Source: JAFDWI01 sp964449375 (GTDB taxonomy: Bacteria > Actinomycetota > Acidimicrobiia > Acidimicrobiales > Iamiaceae). Taken from it: DNA of 35,183 bases. A model generated the notes under the pieces. It was not told where the DNA came from and did no database searches. It saw only the letters and a program-made list of their open reading frames with translations. Location of the stretch: contig CAYVAS010000023.1 in assembly GCA_964449375.1 (NCBI GenBank), positions 1-35,183 of the forward strand, read 5' to 3'. Each line of letters starts with the position of its first letter. Positions within the stretch are counted from its first letter, which is position 1. The position numbers were made by a program, and so were the translations under genes. Below are positions 22,269 to 31,437 of the stretch, in pieces.

Positions 22269-24020
22269 TCAGAAGCGGCGGGCGGCGGCCCGACGGGCCC
22301 GGCCCTGGTTCCGGCTCCGGGCCAGGGCATCGGCATCGAGCGGGAACACCTCACGGAACAGGCTTCGCGCCTCGGTGTCGCCGATGACGATCAGCGTCGC
22401 GTCCGCCGGGATCGCCACGTCGGGTTCCGGGTTCACCGACGTTTCACCGTCGGTGGTGATCCCCACGATGTTGCACCCGGTGCGGCGCCGCACCCCGGCC
22501 TCGATCACGTCGCGGCCGACCATGGCGCGTGGAACCGGCGTGGTGAACATCTCCAAGCCTTCGGCCACCACCAGGTTGTCGCTGTCGCCCAACGCGTTCA
22601 TGATCGCCGTGGCCCCCTCGGACGCGTACGACAGCACCGAGTCGGCCCCGGCCCGGTGCAGGGTGGCGACGTTCCGGTCGTTGTTGGACCGGGCGATGAT
22701 CTGCAGGTCCGGGGCCAGTCGCCGGTAGTAGATCGTCAGGTAGATGTTGAGATCGTCGTCGTGGGTGGTGATCAGCACCGACGAGGCATCGTCGAACCCC
22801 GCAGCGTCCAGCACGTCCCGATCGGCGGCGTCACCGTGGATGTAGAACCCCGGGTCACCGATCCGATCGCCACGCTGCTCGATGATGCGGGTGTCGATCC
22901 CCGCCTCGCGCAGCGCGAACGCCGCCGACCGACCCACTCGACCGCCCCCGATCACCAGCACCCGGTTCCGCGCTGGGCGGTCCACACCGAAGGTCTCGTC
23001 GAAGGTGGCGAGCTGTTCGGACGAGCCCACCAGTACCATCACGTCGCCCTCCTCGAGCACCGTCTCGGGCCGGGGCAGCACATAGGCACCTCGCCGCCAC
23101 AATCCGGCGATCGTGACCCGGCTCCGGGACCGCAGGCGCGTGTCGCCGATGGAGCGGCCGGCGAACTCCGGACCGGTCGCGGCCGCCTCGGCCACCATCA
23201 GGTCGCCGAACATACCGATCACGTGGGCCCGGCCGTCGTTGCCCAGCATCCGCCGGTACATCGACTGGCCCAGCATCAACCCGAGCCGCAGCACCGTGTC
23301 ACAGCCCGAGTGCTCCAGCACCTCGGCCGCCGAGGCCGACGAAGCCGTCGCCACCGTGTCGATCACCGGGCTCAGCTCGCCCACCGTGAACACCACGTTG
23401 GTGTTGGTCATGTCCGAACGGGTGGTCGCCACCAGCGCCGAGTGCTCGGCACGGGCCGCCCGGTAGGTGGCCGGGTCGTCCAGTTGGCCGACCATCACCT
23501 CATAGCCCCGGTCGTGCAGCGACGACGCCTCCGCCGGTTCGGGCACCAGCAGCACATAGGGGGTGTCGATGGCCCGCAGCCGCTCGATCAGCGATTCGGT
23601 CACCTCGTCGAGTTGGGTGAGGATCACGTGATCCGACAGCTCCGGGTCCACCACCCGCCGCAACCGGGAGGCGTCCCGCCGGGCCATCCAGGGCAGAAAG
23701 AAGAACTGGATGAACACGAAGGGCAGCAACACCAGGATGTAGATCGCCCCGGAGACCAGCACGACGAGTGAGAACATGCGGCCCACGTCGGACTGGAAGG
23801 TGATGTCGCCGAAACCCAGCGTCGACATCACTGTGAGGGTCCAATACACCGCGGTCATCCAGGAATAGGACCGGCCCTCGTGGTCCATGATCTGGTGGAA
23901 GATCAGCGAGTAGACCGCGACGAGCACCACCAGGCCCAGCGCCAACTTGACGACGAGGCGGGTGTTGCGTTGCCGCAAGGGTTGCGCGATCAGGTTGACC
24001 AGGACCCCGAGGATCTTCAC
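22269..24020 (-). CDS. Potassium channel with tandem RCK (TrkA-N/TrkA-C) domains
   Basis: A two-span K+ channel subunit with cytoplasmic ligand-gating domains, 583 residues. TM1 is near 22-42, and the pore helix and selectivity filter are WTLTVMSTLGFGD (60-72). TM2 is at 82-108. The first RCK domain begins at HVILTQLDEV (131) and lacks the Gly-rich nucleotide loop. A first TrkA-C-like part follows (EFAGRSIGDTRL). The second RCK has a good loop, VLVIGGGRVGRS (355-366), then FYIHGDAADRDVL and a final TrkA-C (VIEAGVRRRTGCNIVGI). The layout resembles GsuK/MthK-like channels with two RCK units per chain. The C-terminus is basic. Its neighbours are unrelated. Confidence 0.92.
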   Translation of the reverse strand: MKILGVLVNLIAQPLRQRNTRLVVKLALGLVVLVAVYSLIFHQIMDHEGRSYSWMTAVYWTLTVMSTLGFGDITFQSDVGRMFSLVVLVSGAIYILVLLPFVFIQFFFLPWMARRDASRLRRVVDPELSDHVILTQLDEVTESLIERLRAIDTPYVLLVPEPAEASSLHDRGYEVMVGQLDDPATYRAARAEHSALVATTRSDMTNTNVVFTVGELSPVIDTVATASSASAAEVLEHSGCDTVLRLGLMLGQSMYRRMLGNDGRAHVIGMFGDLMVAEAAATGPEFAGRSIGDTRLRSRSRVTIAGLWRRGAYVLPRPETVLEEGDVMVLVGSSEQLATFDETFGVDRPARNRVLVIGGGRVGRSAAFALREAGIDTRIIEQRGDRIGDPGFYIHGDAADRDVLDAAGFDDASSVLITTHDDDLNIYLTIYYRRLAPDLQIIARSNNDRNVATLHRAGADSVLSYASEGATAIMNALGDSDNLVVAEGLEMFTTPVPRAMVGRDVIEAGVRRRTGCNIVGITTDGETSVNPEPDVAIPADATLIVIGDTEARSLFREVFPLDADALARSRNQGRARRAAARRF

Positions 24021-24099
24021 CGGGCGTCACCCGCGGCCCTCGCGCAGCTCACCGGCTCGTCGGGCGTGCGCATCGTGCGACGTCGGGCGCGGAACCGGA

Positions 24100-24348
24100 T
24101 CAGTCGGCGACCAGGTTCAGGGCCGGCTTCTTGTGCCGGCCCCACACCAGGTAGGCCACGGTGAACGAGGTGTTCGACGCGGTCAGCACACGCCAGAGGA
24201 GCTTGGGTCCCCGGATCTGCGACGCCGGACGCCTGGACAGATCAGCGTGGGCCACGCCGACCAGTGCGGTGTGGATGACGAGCAGCACGATCACCCCGAC
24301 CCGGGACCGGGGGGACAGGTCCGCCCACTTGCGCTTCATCTTCGGCAT
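24100..24348 (-). CDS. Small membrane protein, PLDc_N-like
   Basis: 82 residues: a basic N-terminus (MPKMKRKWADLSPRSR), one clear span (VGVIVLLVIHTALVGVA), then DLSRRPASQIRGPKLLWR and a second hydrophobic segment ending in AYLVWGRHKK. The RRPAxxxRGPKxxW...YLxxGRR pattern is common in short actinobacterial membrane proteins related to the phospholipase D N-terminal domain; no enzymatic part is present. It lies 79 bases after the K+ channel start region, on the same strand. Function unknown. Confidence 0.75.
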   Translation of the reverse strand: MPKMKRKWADLSPRSRVGVIVLLVIHTALVGVAHADLSRRPASQIRGPKLLWRVLTASNTSFTVAYLVWGRHKKPALNLVAD

Positions 24349-24419
24349 GGTTGCATTCTGCCCGCTCCGCGCCCGCCGTGTCGGCGATCGTGCGCTCCGC
24401 CGGCAGGGGAGAACGCAGG

Positions 24420-25451
24420 TCAGTGGTTGCCGTGCCAGGCTTCGTGCAGCAGCTCGACCGACCGCAGACGCGTGGCCACGTCATAGGCGATCGTGGACAC
24501 CATCAGCTCGTCGGCCTCGGTCGCGGCGACCAGTCCGTCCAGATGGTCCACGACCTTGTCGACGGTGCCCGAGATCCGGCCCGACCGCTCCCGGCGCCCC
24601 ATGCCCAGCAGGTCGACCGGGTCCGGTCCCTTGTCGAGCTCGGCCTGGGCCACCTCGGGCGGCTGCAACGGGTCCGAGCGTCCGCGGGTGATGTTGCGCA
24701 TCATCAACCGGCCCGGTGCGGCCAGCCGTTCGGCCTCGGCCTCGGTCTCGGCAATGAGCACGTTGGAGGTGATCAGCAGGTACGGCTCTTCCAGGGCCGG
24801 GGACGGTTCGAAGTTCGACCGGTACAGCTCGACGGCCTGCTCGGTTCCGCCGGTACCGAAGTGGTGCGCGAACGAGTAGGGCAGCCCGAGCATGCCGGCG
24901 AGCTGCGCGGAGAACCCGCTGGAGCCCAGCAGCCAGATCTGGGGCGACGAGGTCGCCACGGGCGTGGCGCGAAAGTACGCGCCCAGGGCACGTTCGCTGC
25001 GCACGTCGCCGAGCAGCGACATCAGATCGAGCAGATCCCGGGGGTAGTCCTCGGCACTCAGGGGACCGGTCTGACGCCGGAGCGCCGCGGCGGTGCGCTG
25101 GTCGGTGCCCGGCGCACGACCCAACCCGAGGTCGACCCGACCCGGATACAACGCCTCGATCATGGCGATGTGTTCGGCCACGACCAGCGGCGGGTGGTTC
25201 GGCAACATGATGCCGCCCGAGCCCACCCGGATCCGGTCGGTGACCGCGGCCAGGTGGGCCATGAGCACCGGCGGGCTGGTCGAGGCGACCGACCCCATGT
25301 TGTGGTGCTCGGCGACCCAGAAGCGCTCGAATCCCAGCTCGTCGGCACGCTGGGCGACGGCGGTGGTGTCGGCGAGGGCATCGCCGCTGGAACGCCCCTC
25401 CGAGACGAGGGCGAGGTCGAGAATGGAAAGGGGGACGCGGGATTCGGACAT
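24420..25451 (-). CDS. LLM-class (luciferase-like) flavin-dependent oxidoreductase
   Basis: A 343-residue protein of the bacterial luciferase-like group that uses FMN or F420. FWVAEHHNMGSVASTSPPVL and RIRVGSGGIMLPNHPPLVVAEHIAMIEALYPGRVDLGLGRAPG are the hallmarks, with a central WLLGSSGFSAQLA. It starts at ATG 25451 (MSESRVPLSILDLALV) with AGGAA nine bases upstream; the frame extends further but without family similarity. The substrate is unknown. The next gene upstream on this strand is an alpha/beta hydrolase. Confidence 0.93.
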   Translation of the reverse strand: MSESRVPLSILDLALVSEGRSSGDALADTTAVAQRADELGFERFWVAEHHNMGSVASTSPPVLMAHLAAVTDRIRVGSGGIMLPNHPPLVVAEHIAMIEALYPGRVDLGLGRAPGTDQRTAAALRRQTGPLSAEDYPRDLLDLMSLLGDVRSERALGAYFRATPVATSSPQIWLLGSSGFSAQLAGMLGLPYSFAHHFGTGGTEQAVELYRSNFEPSPALEEPYLLITSNVLIAETEAEAERLAAPGRLMMRNITRGRSDPLQPPEVAQAELDKGPDPVDLLGMGRRERSGRISGTVDKVVDHLDGLVAATEADELMVSTIAYDVATRLRSVELLHEAWHGNH

Positions 25452-25572
25452 CGATTCCTGGGTTGACGCGGATCGGGCTTCAAGGGGGTACAACACCGCC
25501 AGCGGCTCCGGTGTTCCCGACCCCGGAGCCCGGGCAGGATCGGTGGGCACCCGGCTCGGAAGGCGCCGTCGT

Positions 25573-26484
25573 TCAGCGCTGCAGGATCGACTCCAGGATC
25601 ATTCGCCAGTGGGTGATCGGCAACCCGTGGCCGGCGCCTTCCATGATCTCGACCTCGGCGCCGGCGATCCGTGCGGCGTACCAGTGGGCGAAGGCGGGTG
25701 GGCAGATCTGGTCGTCGGTGCCGGTGACGAACCGGCTGGGCACCGCCAGGTCACCCAGGGGCACCCCCGACGGCGACAACTGCACCTGCACCTCGTGGAC
25801 CAGTCCCGCCGGCCCGCCGCGGACCGCGTCGCACACCGCGGCGGCCATGCGGACCTCCGCGCCGGGTAGCCGGGCCAGGTCGGCGTCGCCGACTTCCCGG
25901 CGGTGCTCCCAGGCGGCCGCTGGGGTGGCCGGGTTCGGGACCAGCAGGGGAGCGATCAGTTCGGCCGCGGCCTGCGCCCCCAGTTCTTCGGCGGTTTCGA
26001 TCATGCCGGTCCGGGTGTCTCCCGCCGCGTCCCGGAGGCCCGGGTCGTCGAAGGCCTCGAAGGGCACCAGTCCCCCCACTGCGGTGACCGAACGCACCCG
26101 GTCGGGCGCGGCGGCGGCGACGCCCAGCGCCCAGATCGTGCCCGCCGACCACGCCAGCAGGTGCGCCGTGTCGAGGCCGAGGTGATCCAGCACGGCGGTG
26201 ACCGAGGTGGCCCAACCGGTGGGGGAGGCCGCCGGATCGGCGGTGGAGTGGCCGAAGCCGGGACGGTCCACCGCCACCAGTCGGACGCCCAGATCGGCCA
26301 CGACGGTGGGGTCCGGGTGCCGGGCGAGACGCGAATCGGGGGTGCCGTGGACGAACATCACCGGCACCCCGGACGGGTCGCCTTCCAGATCCGCGCCGAC
26401 CTGGAAGGCGGTCCCCGGCACCGGCACCACCAGGTCCGGCGGGGTTTCCAGGAGCTGCTGCACTCGTGCGATCGGGTCAGGCAT
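25573..26484 (-). CDS. Alpha/beta hydrolase
   Basis: A 303-residue single-domain hydrolase. The oxyanion region is VMFVHGTPDSR and the strand-loop RLVAVDRPGFGHS follows. The nucleophile elbow is AWSAG, and the acid is in FVTGTDDQICPP. The catalytic His is in EGAGHGLPITHW. This is the non-haloalkane, general hydrolase pattern, so the substrate is open. The ATG at 26484 has GAGG a few bases upstream; an in-frame GTG nine codons further upstream is possible. It diverges from nnr across 135 bases in which no clear promoter was found. Confidence 0.9.
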   Translation of the reverse strand: MPDPIARVQQLLETPPDLVVPVPGTAFQVGADLEGDPSGVPVMFVHGTPDSRLARHPDPTVVADLGVRLVAVDRPGFGHSTADPAASPTGWATSVTAVLDHLGLDTAHLLAWSAGTIWALGVAAAAPDRVRSVTAVGGLVPFEAFDDPGLRDAAGDTRTGMIETAEELGAQAAAELIAPLLVPNPATPAAAWEHRREVGDADLARLPGAEVRMAAAVCDAVRGGPAGLVHEVQVQLSPSGVPLGDLAVPSRFVTGTDDQICPPAFAHWYAARIAGAEVEIMEGAGHGLPITHWRMILESILQR

Positions 26485-26619
26485 CGGCGCCTCGGCGACG
26501 CGGCGCGTCACGGTCGGGGTCCACGGCGGGCGTCAACGTACCGCCCCATCGCACCCGCGGGCGGATCCGCAAGGGGCATCGTCGCCGCCCGAGCCGCGCC
26601 AAGGGGCAGAATCGGAGGT

Positions 26620-28092
26620 GTGATCCCCATCGTCACCCCCGCCGAGATGGCCGCGATCGACGCCGCGGCCCCCGAACCGGTCGAGGAACTGATCGCCCGG
26701 GCCGGCTGGGCGGTGGCCCGGGCGGCCCGAGACCTGCTGGGTGGCACCTACGGCCGACGGGTGGTCGTGGTCGCCGGACGGGGCAACAACGGCGCCGACG
26801 GGCGGGTCGCCGGCGAGCTCCTGGCCGCCCGCGGCGCGCGGGTGACCGTGGTCGACCCCGACGGACGCCTCCCAGGGACCGACCCCGGTGAGCCCGGATC
26901 GGCGACCCTTCCCGACGCCGACCTGGTGATCGACGCCGCGTTCGGCACGGGACTGAACCGGGACCACACCGCCGTCCGCCCCGCCGACCCCGCCACCCCG
27001 GTGCTGGCCGTCGACATCCCCTCGGGGCTGTCCGGGGCCACCGGCGCGGTGCTCGGTCGCCCCCTCGAAGCCGATGTCACCGTCACCTTCGCCGCGCTCA
27101 AACCCGGCCTGGTCCTCGGCGAGGGTCCCGAGTGGTGCGGCGAGGTGCACACCGTGGACATCGGCCTGGACGCCTCGGGTGCCCGGGCGTGGCTCGTCGA
27201 GGGCGTCGACGTGACCGGGTGGCTGCCCCGCCCGGCCCGAACCACCCACAAATGGCGTGCCGCGCTCCGGGTGGTCGCGGGCTCCGCGGGCATGACGGGC
27301 GCCGCGGACCTGACCTGTGCGGCCGCGCTGCGCGCGGGAGCGGGCTATGTGCGCCGCTCCACACCGGGTCTGGACCCCGCGGCGTCGGGTGCCGCACCGA
27401 CCGCGCCGGTCGAAGCGGTAAGCACCGCGCTGGGTGCCGACGACTGGGCCGCCGAAGTGCTCGGCGACCTCGACCGCTTCGGCGCGCTGGCCGTCGGCCC
27501 GGGGCTCGGCCGGGCACCGGGCACCGGTGACCAGGTCGCCCGGCTGGTCGAGACCCGGGTGCCTCTGGTCCTGGACGGAGACGCGCTGCGCCTTCTCGGC
27601 GACGACCCCGCCGCGGCGCTTCGGACCCGTCCCACCGACGCGTCGCAGGTGGTGCTCACCCCCCACGACGCCGAGTTCGCCGCACTGGGAGGTGATGCCG
27701 ACGCGCCCGACCGCATCGGAGCGGTGCGCGACCTGGCGGAGCGCACCGGGGCGGTCGTGCTGCGAAAGGGCCCGACCACCGTGGTCGCCGCACCGGACGG
27801 TGAGGTGTTCGTGGTGATCGCCGGCGACGCGCGGCTGGCGACCGCGGGCACCGGTGACGTGCTGACCGGGATCATCGGAGCGTTTCTGGCCCGGGGAACC
27901 GAGCCGCACCTGGCAGCCGCGGCGGCGGCGTGGGTGCACGGCCGGGCCGCCCGGACCGGTCGTCGGGTCGGCCTGGTCGCCTCGGACCTGCCCGACCTGG
28001 TCGCTGACCTGCTCGACGCGCTCACCGGCGACGCCGCGGCGGGGGCCCGAATGCGAGAACATGGACCGATCCGACCTCCAGAGGTGACCTGA
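26620..28092 (+). CDS. nnr: Bifunctional NAD(P)H-hydrate epimerase / ADP-dependent hydrate dehydratase
   Basis: Repairs hydrated NADH and NADPH. The 490 residues carry both usual domains. The N-terminal YjeF epimerase has GRGNNGADG (53-61; the family usually has GGDG) and LVIDAAFGTGLNRD. The C-terminal dehydratase has GPGLGRAPGT, LVLDGDALRLL, VLTPHDAEFAAL, VLRKGPTTVV and the TAGTGDVLTGIIGAFLA motif. The GTG at 26620 gives MIPIVTPAEMAAIDAAA, the typical start; the frame is open far upstream on the opposite side of the divergent hydrolase and is not coding there. It overlaps the CBS gene by one base (TGATG). Confidence 0.95.
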   Translation: MIPIVTPAEMAAIDAAAPEPVEELIARAGWAVARAARDLLGGTYGRRVVVVAGRGNNGADGRVAGELLAARGARVTVVDPDGRLPGTDPGEPGSATLPDADLVIDAAFGTGLNRDHTAVRPADPATPVLAVDIPSGLSGATGAVLGRPLEADVTVTFAALKPGLVLGEGPEWCGEVHTVDIGLDASGARAWLVEGVDVTGWLPRPARTTHKWRAALRVVAGSAGMTGAADLTCAAALRAGAGYVRRSTPGLDPAASGAAPTAPVEAVSTALGADDWAAEVLGDLDRFGALAVGPGLGRAPGTGDQVARLVETRVPLVLDGDALRLLGDDPAAALRTRPTDASQVVLTPHDAEFAALGGDADAPDRIGAVRDLAERTGAVVLRKGPTTVVAAPDGEVFVVIAGDARLATAGTGDVLTGIIGAFLARGTEPHLAAAAAAWVHGRAARTGRRVGLVASDLPDLVADLLDALTGDAAAGARMREHGPIRPPEVT

Positions 28093-28616
28093 TGCCCGGA
28101 CCCCCCGCCGACACCGCCCTGGTCGAGCACCACATGACCACCGACGTGTTGACCGTCGGCGTCGACGACGACGTGCCCGACGCGGTGCGGGCCCTGGTGG
28201 ACCGGGGCGTCGACGGCGCGCCGGTCGTGGACGAACGCGGGGCGGTGGTGGGCATGTTGTCGGCCTCCGATGTGGTGGTCCAGGACGCCCAGGTGCACCT
28301 GCCCACGGTCGTCACGTTCTTCGGGGCCACCGTCGGGCTGCCGGGGGAGGCCGCCCGGTACAACCGTGACCTCGAGCGGGCCCTCGCCTCGCGGGTGGGC
28401 GAGCTCATGGCCCCCGACCCGCTGCTGATCGCGCCCGACGCGACCATGTCGGACGCGGCGACGGTCATGCACGACGCGGACGACTCGCGCCTGCCCGTGG
28501 TCGACGCGTCCGGGCGCCTGGTGGGCATCATCGCCCGCGGCGACATCCTGCGCTACCTGGTCGGCGCGGACCGCCCCGACCCCGACGAGCCACCGACGGA
28601 CGGACCGGCCCGGTGA
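28092..28616 (+). CDS. CBS-domain protein
   Basis: 174 residues with a pair of CBS domains: first MTTDVLTVGVDDDVPDAVRAL to VVGMLSASDVV, second ELMAPDPLLIAPDATMSDAATVM to LVGIIARGDILRYLV. Between them is a charged insert with RYNRDLERAL. Stand-alone CBS pairs usually bind adenosyl nucleotides and regulate partners. It overlaps nnr (TGATG) and alr (GTGA), so it is translationally coupled to both. Placement beside the hydrate-repair enzyme could mean nucleotide sensing, but that is a guess. Confidence 0.9.
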   Translation: MPGPPADTALVEHHMTTDVLTVGVDDDVPDAVRALVDRGVDGAPVVDERGAVVGMLSASDVVVQDAQVHLPTVVTFFGATVGLPGEAARYNRDLERALASRVGELMAPDPLLIAPDATMSDAATVMHDADDSRLPVVDASGRLVGIIARGDILRYLVGADRPDPDEPPTDGPAR

Positions 28617-29800
28617 TGGTCGAAGGCGTGCGCGACGTCCCGATCGCGCTCAGCCCCAGCGAGGTCACCTACAACCGCGACGCCTGGATCGCGGTGGACC
28701 TCACCGCGATCGCCCACAACGTCCGGCGGCTCGCCGACTGGGTCGCTCCCGCCCAGGTGTGCGTGGTGGTCAAGGCCGACGGCTACGGCCACGGCGCCGG
28801 GCCGGTCGCGATGGCCGCGCTCGACGCGGGCGCGCCGATGCTGGCCGTCGCGCTCGTGGACGAGGGCATCACCCTGCGCGACGCGGGGATCACCGCCCCG
28901 ATCCTGTTGCTGTCCGAGCCGCCCCTGGGAGCGCTCGACGACCTGGTCGCCGCCGGGCTGATTCCCACCCTGTACCGGCCCGAAGCGGTCGCGGCGACCG
29001 CGGAGGCCGCGCAGCGGGCCGGCCGGGTCGTCGGGGTGCACCTCAAGGTCGACACCGGGATGCACCGGGTGGGTGCCGCGCCCGGCGACGTCGTCGCGCT
29101 GGCCCGCCAGGTGCACGACGCGCCCAATCTGCGCATTGCCGGTCTCTACACGCACTTCGCCGTGGCCGATGAACCCGCGGACGGGTTCACCGCGACCCAG
29201 TGGGAGCGCTTCTCCCAGGTCGTCGACCTGGTCCGGGCCGCGGGGCTGCCCACCGGCACGGTGCACGCCGCCAACTCCGCCGCGACGATTAGACGGATCG
29301 GCGTGGGCGACCTGGTGCGCTGTGGGATCGCCTCCTACGGCCTGGTGCCCGCCCCGGCGCTCGACGACGTCATCGGGCTGCGCCCCGCCCTGTCGCTGCG
29401 CGCCCGGGTGTCCTTCGTCAAGCGTGTCGCCCCGGGCGAGGCGCTGTCCTACGGCCTGCGGTACCGCCTCGAGGCCGCGTCGGTGATCGCCACGGTGCCC
29501 CTCGGTTACGCGGACGGGGTGCGACGACGGCTGGGTGAATGCGGCGGCGAGGTGCTCATCGGCGGTCGTCGTCGGCCCATCGCGGGCACGATCACCATGG
29601 ACCAGTTGCTGATCGACTGCGGACCGGACGCGCCGGTGGCCGTCGGCGACGAGGTGGTGCTGCTGGGCGCCCAGGGCGACGAGGAGATCCCGGCCCAGGA
29701 ATGGGCCGAGCGGCTCGGGACGATCACCTACGAGGTGGTGTGCGGGTTCAGCCCCCGACTGCCCCGGTTCCACGAAGGCCTCGACGAGATCCCGCGGTAG
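28613..29800 (+). CDS. alr: Alanine racemase
   Basis: PLP enzyme that makes D-alanine for peptidoglycan. 395 residues from GTG 28613 (or 394 from the adjacent ATG). The PLP lysine is Lys54 in VVVKADGYGHG, and the second catalytic base is Tyr299 in VPLGYADGVRR. LKVDTGMHRVG, HAANSAA and IAGTITMDQLLID are other signatures. Its start overlaps the CBS gene stop. The N-terminal ~20 residues before the first strand are longer than in E. coli. Position next to nnr and the tsa genes is conserved in actinobacteria. Confidence 0.96.
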   Translation: MMVEGVRDVPIALSPSEVTYNRDAWIAVDLTAIAHNVRRLADWVAPAQVCVVVKADGYGHGAGPVAMAALDAGAPMLAVALVDEGITLRDAGITAPILLLSEPPLGALDDLVAAGLIPTLYRPEAVAATAEAAQRAGRVVGVHLKVDTGMHRVGAAPGDVVALARQVHDAPNLRIAGLYTHFAVADEPADGFTATQWERFSQVVDLVRAAGLPTGTVHAANSAATIRRIGVGDLVRCGIASYGLVPAPALDDVIGLRPALSLRARVSFVKRVAPGEALSYGLRYRLEAASVIATVPLGYADGVRRRLGECGGEVLIGGRRRPIAGTITMDQLLIDCGPDAPVAVGDEVVLLGAQGDEEIPAQEWAERLGTITYEVVCGFSPRLPRFHEGLDEIPR

Positions 29801-29811
29801 CCTTCGACGCC

Positions 29812-30840
29812 ATGGAACCGAGGACGCGACGGCTGCTGGCCGCGGCGCTACTGGGGCTGGGAATCTGGTACGTGGCCGGCCCGGGTCGCCGCCGCGCCGT
29901 GCAGCGGGTCTCCACGAGGGTGAACCCCGACATCGACGACGCCTGGTTCGACCTGCCCGACGGGGTCCGTCGCCGCGACGTTCCCACCCACGACGGCGGT
30001 TCGGTGCACGTGCTCGAGTACGGCGAGGGCCGGCCGCTGGTCCTGTTGCACGGGGTGACCCTGGCCGCCGAGGTGTGGGCGCCGATCCTGCACCTGGCCG
30101 GGGATCGCCACCGGATCATCGCGTTGGACGTGCGGGGTCACGGTGCCTCGGTGGTGGGCGACGACGGCGTCGGGCGGGTTCCTGCCGCGCGTGACCTGGC
30201 CACGGTGCTCACCGAACTCGACGTGTCCGACGCGATCGTGATGGGCCACTCGATGGGCGGCATGATCCTGGGCCGGTTCTGCGGCGACTTCCCCGAGGTG
30301 CTGCGTGACCGGATCTCCGGGTTGGTGTTCATGAACACCGCGGTGGCCCAGCTCATCCCGCCCGGGCTCGACGCGCTCGCCGACCGGGTGGGCGCGGCGA
30401 TCCTCGCCCGCGAGGCCGCTGGCGCGGTGTTGCCCCAGCCGACCCCCGACGTCGAGCTGCTGGCGACCCGGGTCGCGTTCGGCGCCCGGCCCTCGGGTCG
30501 GGCGGTGCAGGTGACCACCCGCCTGGGTCACGAGCTGTCCAACGAGTACCGGTCCAAGTTGTGGATCGACCTGTTCGACACCGACAACCGGGACGGCCTG
30601 GCCCGGGTCACCCAGCCCGCGACGGTCATCGTGGGCTCCCGCGACGTGCTCACGCCCGTGTGGGGCGCGCGCCGCATCATCGAACATCTCGTCGACGGCG
30701 AACTGGTGGTGCTGCCCGGCGTGGGCCACCAGGCCATGCAGGAGGATCCCCGTGCGGTGGTCGCGGCGCTGGCCGACCTGGAGTCCCGCGTCGAGGCCCG
30801 CGCCTGGGGCGCCTCGGCGAAGCGGTCGCCAGCGTCCTGA
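29812..30840 (+). CDS. Alpha/beta hydrolase with N-terminal membrane anchor
   Basis: 342 residues. The N-terminus RRLLAAALLGLGIWYVAG is a likely membrane anchor or signal segment. The fold motifs are VLLHGVTLAAEVW, IIALDVRGHGAS, the nucleophile elbow GHSMGG, the acid in VGSRDVLTPVWG and the His in LPGVGHQAMQEDP. Hydrolases of this kind between alr and tsaE are common in actinobacteria; their substrates are not established. ATG 29812, 11 bases after alr, so probably in the same transcript. Confidence 0.92.
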   Translation: MEPRTRRLLAAALLGLGIWYVAGPGRRRAVQRVSTRVNPDIDDAWFDLPDGVRRRDVPTHDGGSVHVLEYGEGRPLVLLHGVTLAAEVWAPILHLAGDRHRIIALDVRGHGASVVGDDGVGRVPAARDLATVLTELDVSDAIVMGHSMGGMILGRFCGDFPEVLRDRISGLVFMNTAVAQLIPPGLDALADRVGAAILAREAAGAVLPQPTPDVELLATRVAFGARPSGRAVQVTTRLGHELSNEYRSKLWIDLFDTDNRDGLARVTQPATVIVGSRDVLTPVWGARRIIEHLVDGELVVLPGVGHQAMQEDPRAVVAALADLESRVEARAWGASAKRSPAS

Positions 30841-30913
30841 GCGCCCGGGAAGCACCGGGGCCGGACCCGGGAACGGGGCGCGGTGGCGACCGGAGCGATC
30901 CACGACCAGCCCG

Positions 30914-30919
30914 GTACGA
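30914..30919 (+). promoter_or_regulatory. -10 hexamer for a leaderless tsaE transcript
   Basis: TACGAT lies eight bases before the GTG of tsaE, the spacing expected if transcription starts at or next to the start codon. No ribosome binding site is present between them. The -35 region is not consensus-like. This could be an internal promoter of the long operon. Confidence 0.5.
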
Positions 30920-30927
30920 TACGCGGC

Positions 30928-31437
30928 GTGGCATCGCCGGTCGGCCTGGAGGCCGTCACGCAGTCGGTCGACGAGACCCGGGCCCTCGCCGCGGCCGTCG
31001 CGGAGCTCCTCGAACCGGGAGACGTCGTCGTGCTCGGCGGTGAGCTGGGCGCGGGCAAGACCGCGTTCACCCAGGGGTTGGGCGCGGCCCTGGGGGTGAC
31101 CGACCGCATCCTGTCGCCGACCTTCGCGATCGAACGCATCCACCAGGGCGACCGGCTCCGGCTGCGCCACGTCGACATCTACCGCCTCGATCACCTGCAC
31201 GAGGTGCTCGACCTGGGCCTCGACGAGGCCCTGGACGATGGCGACGTGGCGGTCATCGAATGGGGTGAGGCGATCTCGGGTGTCCTGGGCCGGGACCACC
31301 TGCTGATCCGGATCGAGCGGGGGGCCGCTGACGGGGAGCGCACCATCCGGCTGGTGCCCGAAGGCCCCGCCTGGGCCCGTCGGGCCGGTTCGCTTCGCAC
31401 GATCCTGGAGGCCGCTGCCCGGGGGAGCACCCGCTGA
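30928..31437 (+). CDS. tsaE: tRNA t6A biosynthesis ATPase TsaE
   Basis: ATPase subunit that drives the TsaB-TsaD complex in making threonylcarbamoyl-A37 in tRNAs that read ANN codons. 169 residues from GTG 30928. Walker A is GGELGAGKTAFTQGL, followed by the family motif LSPTFAIERIH, HVDIYRLD and VIEWGE. A longer frame starts at 30883, but its added residues are not family-like and a -10 hexamer lies inside it. The stop overlaps tsaB (TGATG). Confidence 0.93.
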   Translation: MASPVGLEAVTQSVDETRALAAAVAELLEPGDVVVLGGELGAGKTAFTQGLGAALGVTDRILSPTFAIERIHQGDRLRLRHVDIYRLDHLHEVLDLGLDEALDDGDVAVIEWGEAISGVLGRDHLLIRIERGAADGERTIRLVPEGPAWARRAGSLRTILEAAARGSTR

